Positions 1 to 4,354 of a DNA stretch of 7,833 nt are shown in pieces; the stretch's first letter is position 1, and every line of letters begins with the position of its first letter. The position numbers were made by a program, and so were the translations under genes. The DNA is from Syntrophomonadaceae bacterium. GTDB lineage: Bacteria; Bacillota; Syntrophomonadia; Syntrophomonadales; Syntrophomonadaceae. The DNA is taken from the NCBI GenBank assembly GCA_028683995.1, contig JAQUGU010000079.1:1-7833 (forward strand). The letters are read 5' to 3'. The notes under the pieces were generated by a model. That model did not search any database. It was not told the origin of the DNA and worked only from the letters and a program-made list of their open reading frames with translations.

Positions 1-1
1 G

Positions 2-649
2 GCATTTCTGGTTGGAGGGCATACCGTAGATGACAACGAACCCAAATACGGCCTGGCGGTTGCCGGTTTGGTACATCCGAATAAGATTACCAGCAACGAC
101 GGTGCCCGTCCGGGAGACCTGCTGTTTTTGACCAAACCGCTGGGCAACGGGGTTATCGCCACCACCATAAAAGCGGAGATGGCCTCAGTGGAAGCTTATG
201 ATGATGCTATTGGCTGGATGTCAATGCTTAACCGTGAAGCCTGTGATGCCATGCAGGAAGTAGGAGTAAATGCGGCTACCGATGTGACCGGTTTTGGTTT
301 TATCGGGCATCTTTTTGAAATGGCCTCTGGTAGTAATATACAGGTAGAAGTTTATACTGATAAGATAGAGTTTATGACCGGTACCCTGGAATATGCCAAT
401 ATGGGGCTGATACCGGGCGGGGCTTATACCAACCGGGAATACCTGGCTGATAAAGTAGAATATACAGGGAAAATAGATCCGACCTTAAGGGATCTACTGT
501 TTTCCCCGGAAACTGCCGGAGGCTTACTAATATCACTACCGGAAAGCAAAGCCCCGCAGTTACTGGCAGCTATGGAGAAAAGATCATGCCGCTGCTTCAA
601 CGTAGGTCGGGTAATAGATGAAGGATTTAAACCGATAAAAGTGAAATAG
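2..649 (+). CDS. selD: Selenophosphate synthetase (selenide, water dikinase), 3' part
   Basis: SelD makes selenophosphate from selenide and ATP, the selenium donor for selenocysteine and selenouridine synthesis in the cytoplasm. The frame is open from base 2, so the gene is cut by the window edge. About 215 of the usual roughly 345 residues are present. The first visible residues, AFLVGGHTVDDNEPKYGLAV, match the conserved segment in the middle of the family. Further on come HPNKITSNDGARPGD, a TKPLGNG loop, the signature TDVTGFGFIGH and the C-terminal SPETAGGLLISLP motif of the AIRS/PurM-like fold. The missing N-terminal part would carry the catalytic Cys or Sec and the Lys of the glycine-rich loop, so I cannot say whether this enzyme is itself a selenoprotein. 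An internal TTG at 68 is not a start, because conserved sequence continues upstream of it. The gene ends with TAG at 647-649, with no co-directional gene for about 270 bases. Confidence 0.95.
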   Translation, partial: AFLVGGHTVDDNEPKYGLAVAGLVHPNKITSNDGARPGDLLFLTKPLGNGVIATTIKAEMASVEAYDDAIGWMSMLNREACDAMQEVGVNAATDVTGFGFIGHLFEMASGSNIQVEVYTDKIEFMTGTLEYANMGLIPGGAYTNREYLADKVEYTGKIDPTLRDLLFSPETAGGLLISLPESKAPQLLAAMEKRSCRCFNVGRVIDEGFKPIKVK

Positions 650-730
650 AATTAAGATTCCACTGCAAAAACTCCTATGTGAGTGAATATTTGTGAATAC
701 GTGATCAAAAGATAGTATTTTTGAATTAAT

Positions 731-756
731 AATTAAGAATTAAAAATTAAGAATTA
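731..756. repeat. AT-rich direct repeat, 12-mer twice
   Basis: The 12-mer AATTAAGAATTA occurs at 731-742 and again at 745-756, a period of 14. A related AATTAAT stretch lies just upstream at 724-730. The block sits in the non-coding stretch after selD. Short AT-rich repeats like this are common intergenic debris in Firmicutes. No function is visible. Confidence 0.6.
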
Positions 757-761
757 TCGTT

Positions 762-790
762 GAAATACTCCGTATTTCTATTTATTTTAA
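762..790 (+). terminator. selD: Weak hairpin with T-rich tail, possible selD terminator
   Basis: GAAATAC (762-768) and GTATTTC (772-778) form a perfect 7-bp stem with a 3-base loop, TCC. A T-rich stretch, TATTTATTTTAAT, follows. The stem is AT-rich and lies more than 110 bases past the selD stop, so termination would be weak. It could equally be part of the repeat debris filling this gap. Confidence 0.3.
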
Positions 791-800
791 TCCCAAATAA

Positions 801-837
801 ATCCGCGTAGTTCCCTAATGATTCCGCGGGTTCCGCG
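801..837. repeat. Degenerate CCGCG repeats
   Basis: Three CCGCG cores occur at 803-807, 824-828 and 833-837. The last two sit inside identical TTCCGCG 7-mers nine bases apart. Together with the AT-rich repeat before and the palindrome after, they look like the remains of a composite dispersed intergenic element. No open frame with coding character crosses the region. Confidence 0.4.
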
Positions 838-853
838 TCTAATTATTCAGTCG

Positions 854-859
854 TATAAT
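854..859 (+). promoter_or_regulatory. Candidate -10 box upstream of the DUF951 gene
   Basis: A perfect TATAAT lies 57 bases before the chosen start at 917. The hexamer 17 bases upstream (831-836, TTCCGC) is a poor -35 match and there is no TGn extension, so this is only a candidate. A transcript from here would carry the palindrome at 872-893 in its leader. Confidence 0.3.
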
Positions 860-871
860 GTTTTTTTGTAG

Positions 872-893
872 GGAACGGCCCCTGTGCCGTTCC
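872..893. repeat. 8-bp palindrome in a TGTAGGG-type intergenic element
   Basis: GGAACGGC (872-879) and GCCGTTCC (886-893) form a perfect 8-bp stem around the loop CCCTGT. The flank TGTAGGG and the CCCTGTG centre resemble, from memory, a widespread class of small palindromic intergenic repeats in Firmicutes and other bacteria. It ends about ten bases before the Shine-Dalgarno site of the DUF951 gene, so as RNA it would form a leader hairpin. A GTG at 884 lies inside it and would add 11 residues unlike the family, so I reject that as a start. Confidence 0.5.
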
Positions 894-916
894 GCCGTGG
901 TGCGGGGGAGGATAGA

Positions 917-1102
917 TTGGAACGTAAACAATTTAACCTGGGTGATATCGTGCGCATGAAGAAACAGCATCCCTGCGGGAGTTATACCTGGCAGGTAATT
1001 CGTATGGGTGCGGATATCAAGATTAAATGTCAGGGTTGTGGCCGCATCGTAATGCTTCCCCGCCTGCAGTTTGAAAAACGCATGTTAAGAATAGAACCTT
1101 AA
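917..1102 (+). CDS. DUF951 family protein (YyzM-like), small putative metal-binding protein
   Basis: This 61-residue protein matches the DUF951 family, for which no biochemical function is established to my knowledge. Family hallmarks are visible in order: FNLGDIVRMKK (6-16), HPCGS (18-22), RMGADIKIKC (29-38), CQGCGR (38-43) and a basic C-terminal end. His18, Cys20, Cys38 and Cys41 form an H-x-C plus C-x2-C set that could bind zinc; this is inference. I chose the TTG at 917 because GGGGGAGG (904-911) lies five bases upstream and the family pattern begins there. An earlier GTG at 884 falls inside a palindrome and adds non-family sequence. In B. subtilis the homologue yyzM sits just upstream of engD and rpsF, so the location is conserved, but engD is absent here. 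Confidence 0.88.
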   Translation: MERKQFNLGDIVRMKKQHPCGSYTWQVIRMGADIKIKCQGCGRIVMLPRLQFEKRMLRIEP

Positions 1103-1104
1103 GT

Positions 1105-1134
1105 TTAACCACTCCAGCTCCGGGTGCATATAAT
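1105..1134 (+). promoter_or_regulatory. Candidate sigma-A promoter for the 70-residue hypothetical gene
   Basis: A perfect TATAAT (1129-1134) is preceded, after 18 bases, by TTAACC (1105-1110), which matches four of six consensus -35 bases. It starts right after the DUF951 stop and would give a leader of about 30 bases. Read-through from the DUF951 gene is an alternative. Confidence 0.4.
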
Positions 1135-1168
1135 AGATTATAGAAATGTGCCTGAAGGGGAGATGAGC

Positions 1169-1381
1169 ATGAGGTTAAGACTTGTTCCCGGTACTTCTTT
1201 CGCCATCGGTGACCTGGTTAGCGTAAAAAACATGCCCAGGAACGAGCACTTTTGCATCATTGCTGTCCGAGGCGAAAAAGGTGAAAAAACGGCTGTACTC
1301 AAGGCCCTGTTCAATGACACTTATATAACTGAAAAACCAGTATCTGAACTGGTCAGTTTGCTTATAAAAGGTCGCCTGTAA
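1169..1381 (+). CDS. Hypothetical small protein, 70 residues
   Basis: I do not recognise this protein. It is 70 residues, has no signal peptide, no membrane segment and a single cysteine. Its sequence alternates short hydrophobic stretches (FAIGDLVSVK, HFCIIAVRG, KTAVLKALF) with charged or polar turns. This suggests a small beta-barrel, possibly SH3- or KOW-like; that is inference from pattern only. The opening F-x-I-G-D-L-V resembles F-x-L-G-D-I-V in the DUF951 protein next door. I chose the ATG at 1169 because AAGGGGA (1155-1161) lies seven bases upstream. An in-frame ATG at 1163 is too close to that site, and a GTG at 1124 precedes the candidate -10 box. It lies between the DUF951 gene and the rpsF promoter, where B. 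subtilis has engD. Codon use and a clean Shine-Dalgarno support a real gene. Confidence 0.7.
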   Translation: MRLRLVPGTSFAIGDLVSVKNMPRNEHFCIIAVRGEKGEKTAVLKALFNDTYITEKPVSELVSLLIKGRL

Positions 1382-1397
1382 AAACCCCAGTTTTTTC

Positions 1398-1426
1398 TTG
1401 CATCGAATTAACAATACTGGTATAAT
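1398..1426 (+). promoter_or_regulatory. rpsF: rpsF operon promoter, extended -10
   Basis: TTGCAT (1398-1403) and a perfect TATAAT (1421-1426) are exactly 17 bases apart. TGG directly precedes the -10 box, an extended -10 (TGn) element. This is a strong sigma-A-type promoter. Transcription should begin near 1433, leaving a leader of about 70 bases before rpsF. Confidence 0.82.
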
Positions 1427-1440
1427 CAATTTCAGTCCCT

Positions 1441-1482
1441 GCTCCGGTTACAGCCGGAGCCGTTCCCGTTTACGGGTAGTCC
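1441..1482 (+). promoter_or_regulatory. rpsF: Structured rpsF leader, probable S6:S18 autoregulatory site
   Basis: Two structures can be drawn. One is a perfect 7-bp hairpin, GCTCCGG (1441-1447) with CCGGAGC (1454-1460). The other has the inner hairpin CCCG (1465-1468) with CGGG (1473-1476) around TTTA, an outer GGA (1456-1458) with TCC (1480-1482), and a 5' bulge GCCGTT containing CCG. A CCG bulge flanked by a stem and a hairpin is the published description of the mRNA motif bound by the S6:S18 complex, mimicking its 16S rRNA site. The two folds share bases 1456-1460, so they may compete. The Shine-Dalgarno GGAGGAGG follows at 1487-1494. The location directly ahead of rpsF, with rpsR in the same operon, fits feedback control; binding itself is inferred. 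Confidence 0.6.
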
Positions 1483-1501
1483 AGAGGGAGGAGGTGTAGC
1501 A

Positions 1502-1795
1502 ATGCGCACGTACGAGATGATGTTCATTCTGAAGCCGGATTTAGCTGAAGAGACCATCGCCGAAACTAAGGAAAGGTTACAAAAAATTCTTAGTGATTTT
1601 GGCGGCGAATTTATTGGTGAAGCTGACGGCTGGGGCAAAAGACGGCTTGCATATCATATTGAGGACTATACTGAGGGTATATACAGTGTATGGTTCTTTA
1701 GTGGTAAGCCGGAAACTGTCGCGGAATTGGACCGGGTAATCAAATTATCGGATCGGTTCCTGCGCCACATGATTATTCGCCAGGACGAAAAATAG
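1502..1795 (+). CDS. rpsF: Small-subunit ribosomal protein S6 (bS6)
   Basis: S6 binds the central domain of 16S rRNA as a dimer with S18 during assembly of the small subunit. The 97 residues are the usual length. Family features are the N-terminal strand TYEMMFILKPD (3-13), the signature DGWGKRRLAYHIEDYTEGIY (42-61) and a basic helix with RVIKLSDRFLRHMII near the end. The ATG has a strong AGGAGG (1489-1494) seven bases upstream. It is first in the rpsF-ssb-rpsR operon, with its own promoter and a structured leader. The short acidic tail (RQDEK) is within normal variation. Confidence 0.98.
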   Translation: MRTYEMMFILKPDLAEETIAETKERLQKILSDFGGEFIGEADGWGKRRLAYHIEDYTEGIYSVWFFSGKPETVAELDRVIKLSDRFLRHMIIRQDEK

Positions 1796-1813
1796 GCTGG
1801 GGAGGGAAGAGGC

Positions 1814-2257
1814 TTGTTAAACAGAGTCATATTAATTGGTCGTTTGACCCGCGACCCGGAACTAAGATATACACCCAACGGTACTGCAGTAGCATCATTC
1901 ACGGTCGCCATTAATCGCAAGTATAACAAGGAAGAGACTGATTTTATTCCCATTGTGGTTTGGGCGAAACTGGCTGAACTCTGTGCCAACTATCTGGGCA
2001 AGGGGCGGCTGGTGGCAGTTGAAGGGAGATTGCAGGTTCGTACTTATGAAGCCAAGGATGGACAGAAGAGATGGGTTACGGAAGTAATCGCTGAGGATGT
2101 CCGATTCCTGGATAAGGGTGGGACGAGTTCCGGAGGTGGCTCTGAGCATCAGGCTAAACCCCGGCAGGATGACTGGAATGACCTGGGACGCGAAGTCAGC
2201 CTGGAAGATATTGATATAGTGGATCCGGGCGCCGAAGATGATGAAGTCCCATTCTGA
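1814..2257 (+). CDS. ssb: Single-stranded DNA-binding protein
   Basis: SSB coats single-stranded DNA in replication, recombination and repair, and recruits partner proteins through its C-terminal tip. The 147 residues divide into an OB-fold (about 1-105, opening LNRVILIGRLTRDPELRYTP, with FIPIVVW and GRLQVRTYEAKDGQKRW), a glycine- and polar-rich disordered linker, and the acidic tip DDEVPF (142-147). The tip is the intact partner-binding motif. The start is TTG; GGGAGGG lies about seven bases upstream and the family sequence begins with the very next residues, so no ATG is being missed. It starts 18 bases after the rpsF stop, in the conserved position between S6 and S18. Confidence 0.97.
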   Translation: MLNRVILIGRLTRDPELRYTPNGTAVASFTVAINRKYNKEETDFIPIVVWAKLAELCANYLGKGRLVAVEGRLQVRTYEAKDGQKRWVTEVIAEDVRFLDKGGTSSGGGSEHQAKPRQDDWNDLGREVSLEDIDIVDPGAEDDEVPF

Positions 2258-2271
2258 TAGGAGGTAAAAAC

Positions 2272-2496
2272 TTGAAAAAAGACAGGCGCAAAAAAAGGCG
2301 GCAATGCAATTTCTGTGCCGATAAGATTGAGCATATAGACTACAAGGAAGTGCCAAGGCTTCGCCGCTACATTACGGAGAGGGGCAAAATCTTACCCCGC
2401 AGAATAACCGGGAATTGTGCCCATCACCAGCGACAGCTCACGGTAGCAATCAAGAGATCAAGAAACATGGCATTGTTACCGTACACATCTGAATAG
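2272..2496 (+). CDS. rpsR: Small-subunit ribosomal protein S18 (bS18), zinc-type
   Basis: S18 pairs with S6 on the platform of the small ribosomal subunit. The 74 residues are normal length, with a very basic N terminus followed by DYKEVPRLRRYITERGKILPRRITG and the C-terminal RSRNMALLPYT signature. Cys12 and Cys15 (C-N-F-C), together with Cys49 and His52 (TGNCAHHQR), form the probable zinc-ligand set of the Cys-containing form of S18; a Cys-lacking form exists in other bacteria. The start is TTG, with TAGGAGG (2258-2264) seven bases upstream. It begins 14 bases after the ssb stop and ends the operon just before a strong terminator. Confidence 0.98.
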   Translation: MKKDRRKKRRQCNFCADKIEHIDYKEVPRLRRYITERGKILPRRITGNCAHHQRQLTVAIKRSRNMALLPYTSE

Positions 2497-2502
2497 AAAG
2501 CC

Positions 2503-2538
2503 AATTAAGCCCTCAGCTATGAGGGCTTAATTATATGG
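2503..2538 (+). terminator. rpsR: Intrinsic terminator after rpsR
   Basis: AATTAAGCCCTCA (2503-2515) and TGAGGGCTTAATT (2520-2532) form a perfect 13-bp stem with the tetraloop GCTA. The 3' arm ends in TTAATT and continues TATAT, so the U-tract is interrupted rather than pure. The AATTAA at the 5' base gives a similar tail on the other strand, so it could act in both directions. It lies six bases past the rpsR stop and separates the ribosomal operon from the MazG-like gene. Confidence 0.85.
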
Positions 2539-2602
2539 AGCATTCTGCCAAGAAGGAAATACACCTGGCTGTGAAGAAAAGACTAGCAGGAGGTGTATGT
2601 AT

Positions 2603-2920
2603 TTGAAAGGGAGAAGCAAAGAACTGGATGTAGCCAAAAATCTGAAAATGGTGGACTGGCTAAAAGCTGAGCTGGTAGACTCGGTAGCCGAACTCTTCAA
2701 AGCCCTTCTTAAGAACGGAACTGATGCTGTTGTGGATGCCCTGGCTTCGATAATAATTGTATGCTATCTTCTGGGGCAGCGGGTGGGAGTTAGCCTGTTA
2801 TCAGTGGATGCCAAAGTAAAAGAAAAATTACGGGTAACGGTGGAAAGTGCCCCTGATGGCAGCAGCTGGCAGAAAGAATTATCAGATTTACTAAACTTTC
2901 TGGAGCGGAGCAAGAGGTGA
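2603..2920 (+). CDS. MazG-like family protein
   Basis: The 105-residue, mostly helical protein resembles the short MazG-like family of Clostridia. MazG and dUTPase-type all-alpha enzymes hydrolyse nucleoside triphosphates to monophosphate and pyrophosphate, but the role of this short subfamily is not known to me. Visible are ELDVAKNLKMVDWLKAELVDSVAELFKALLKNG (7-39) and the hydrophobic helix DALASIIIVCYLLGQRVGV (45-63). Acidic residues E23, D26, E30, D41 and D45 could bind metal, but they do not form a textbook EExxE...ExxD pattern, so catalysis is uncertain. I favour the TTG at 2603, nine bases after AGGAGG (2588-2593); an in-frame ATG at 2597 is only three bases from it and would add two residues. 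The gene starts 70 bases after the rpsR terminator with no clear promoter, and yybS follows after three bases. Confidence 0.78.
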   Translation: MKGRSKELDVAKNLKMVDWLKAELVDSVAELFKALLKNGTDAVVDALASIIIVCYLLGQRVGVSLLSVDAKVKEKLRVTVESAPDGSSWQKELSDLLNFLERSKR

Positions 2921-2923
2921 AGC

Positions 2924-3889
2924 ATGCCGGTTTTTATAAAATATCTTCTCCTAACATCCCTATTATCATTTCTGATGGCGATTTTCCCCTCATTAATCAT
3001 ATTAATGGCTATCTTATGGGGTGGTAGCCTGATTATGGCCGGTATCTACCTGGATTTAAAAAAGTTGTTAGCTGTTACTTTGCTTAGTATTGCGATACTG
3101 TATGCCGTTGCCGGAGTACACATACCCTTTTACCACCTGGCTTTTTTTGGCCTATCTGCAATAGTGATGAGTTTGTTGGCTAATATTGGAAAAGAATATT
3201 ATCACCTGCAGAAATGGGGTGTGGCTGCAGCCATAATAGGGGTGACCTTATTTACCCTGATGATATATTTTAGTACCGGACAGATCGGGACTCAGGAAAT
3301 GGAAAAACAATTAAATATATACCTGCAAGAAAATAAACAGCAGTTCGAGCAGTCCGGGCTGATTGAACTTTATGAAGAGCGGGGTATAAGCAGGGAGCAA
3401 CTGGAAGATAGTATGCAGCATATGGTGAAGAGTTTTGCCCGGCATCTACCTGCTTTTTACTATCTTCAGGCTATTTTGGCAGCATTTTTCATGCTATTTT
3501 TGGCTGCTATTCTGTGCCATAAGGCCGGTTTAGAACGTCTAAAAAAGAGGCCCTTTAAATATGAGATTATGCCCTGGCAACTGGCCTGGGTAGTAATTGC
3601 CGGGCTGGCCCTGTGGCTTTTGGGTCGGGCTCAGATGAACAGCCTTTATTATATCGGTTCCAATATCCTGGTGATAATGCTCCCCATTTCCGTGTATTTC
3701 GGCCTGGCGGCAGTTGCCTTTAAACTAAAAGAGCAAAAGCCGGTTCACCAGAAATGGATTACTATAATCCTGATTATACTGAGTGTACTGTTTCTTCCCT
3801 CGGCGATAGTTTTTTTCAGTGTAATCGGAGTTTTTGACGCTTTATTGGATTACAGAAAATTACGCTTGGAAAAGGAGGACGGAATATGA
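2924..3889 (+). CDS. yybS: YybS family membrane protein (DUF2232)
   Basis: This 321-residue protein is an integral membrane protein of the YybS/DUF2232 family. Assignment rests on the membrane pattern, the length and the position just before rplI, as in B. subtilis. I can draw about eight hydrophobic segments, roughly 4-42 (one long or two short), 48-65, 68-87, 98-117, 178-198, 218-234, 244-266 and 278-303. A hydrophilic, charged, helical stretch at 118-177 separates the two halves. Members of this family show distant similarity to ECF-type or polysaccharide-export-like membrane proteins in some descriptions, but no function is established. The ATG at 2924 has AGAGGTGA (2913-2920) upstream, overlapping the stop of the MazG-like gene. 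The last four bases overlap rplI (ATGA), pointing to translational coupling. gdpP, which lies between yybS and rplI in B. subtilis, is missing. Confidence 0.82.
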   Translation: MPVFIKYLLLTSLLSFLMAIFPSLIILMAILWGGSLIMAGIYLDLKKLLAVTLLSIAILYAVAGVHIPFYHLAFFGLSAIVMSLLANIGKEYYHLQKWGVAAAIIGVTLFTLMIYFSTGQIGTQEMEKQLNIYLQENKQQFEQSGLIELYEERGISREQLEDSMQHMVKSFARHLPAFYYLQAILAAFFMLFLAAILCHKAGLERLKKRPFKYEIMPWQLAWVVIAGLALWLLGRAQMNSLYYIGSNILVIMLPISVYFGLAAVAFKLKEQKPVHQKWITIILIILSVLFLPSAIVFFSVIGVFDALLDYRKLRLEKEDGI

Positions 3890-4335
3890 AGGTCATATTA
3901 ACTCAGGACGTAAAGAATTTGGGTAAAGAAGGGGACGTAAAAGATGTCTCCGATGGTTATGCCCGCAATTACTTGATTCCCAGGGGGTTAGTGGTGGAAG
4001 CCACCAAAGTTAATCTCAAAGAAATAGAAGACCAGGTTAGCCGTCTGCAAAAGCAAAAAGACCGGGAAAAAACTCAGGCCCAGGCTCTGCACGACCGCCT
4101 TAACGGTAAGAGTATAACTATAACTGCCCGCTCCGGCGGGGGAGACAAATTGTTTGGTGCAGTTACCTCCAAGGAAATAGCAGATTCCCTAAATAAGCAG
4201 TTTAAGGTTAAGTTAGACAAAAAAAAGGTTGACCTGGGGGAACCTATTAAACACCTGGGTGAATACCCGGTTAAAATCAAGATTTATCCGTTAATACAGG
4301 CGGAAATAACCGTACGGGTAGAAGCAGCGGATTAA
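3886..4335 (+). CDS. rplI: Large-subunit ribosomal protein L9 (bL9)
   Basis: L9 binds 23S rRNA near the base of the L1 stalk and helps keep the reading frame. The 149 residues are standard. The N-terminal rRNA-binding domain carries MKVILTQDVKNLGKEGDVKDV and GYARNYLIPRGLV (24-36). A long charged helix follows (about 41-73), then the C-terminal domain with SGGGDKLFGAVTSKEIADSL (from 83) and EYPVKIKIYP. The ATG overlaps the yybS stop as ATGA, and AAAGGAGG (3871-3878) lies seven bases upstream inside yybS. lonC begins 19 bases after its stop. In B. subtilis the next gene is the replicative helicase dnaC; here it is lonC. Confidence 0.98.
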   Translation: MKVILTQDVKNLGKEGDVKDVSDGYARNYLIPRGLVVEATKVNLKEIEDQVSRLQKQKDREKTQAQALHDRLNGKSITITARSGGGDKLFGAVTSKEIADSLNKQFKVKLDKKKVDLGEPIKHLGEYPVKIKIYPLIQAEITVRVEAAD

Positions 4336-4354
4336 TACTTCGGAGGACATTAGA

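Noticed and set aside
884..916. GTG start at 884 giving an 11-residue longer DUF951 protein
   Set aside because: The codon lies inside the 872-893 palindrome, has no Shine-Dalgarno site, and the added residues do not fit the family. The TTG at 917 has GGGGGAGG at the right distance.
650..916. CRISPR array or small RNA gene in the selD-DUF951 gap
   Set aside because: The repeats are too few, too short and too close to be CRISPR repeats with spacers. No promoter-hairpin-terminator layout suggests a small RNA.
1124..1168. GTG start at 1124 for the 70-residue protein
   Set aside because: It precedes the TATAAT at 1129-1134 and has no ribosome-binding site. The ATG at 1169 follows AAGGGGA at seven bases.
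1380..1396. AAAAAC/GTTTTT hairpin with T-run as a terminator after the 70-residue gene
   Set aside because: The 6-bp stem is almost all A-T and overlaps the stop codon and the -35 region of the rpsF promoter. It is too weak to call.
1895..2356. Long minus-strand open frame (153 codons) across ssb and rpsR
   Set aside because: It lies opposite well-identified conserved genes, has no ribosome-binding site that I can see, and its product has no recognisable character. It is a shadow of the + strand coding.
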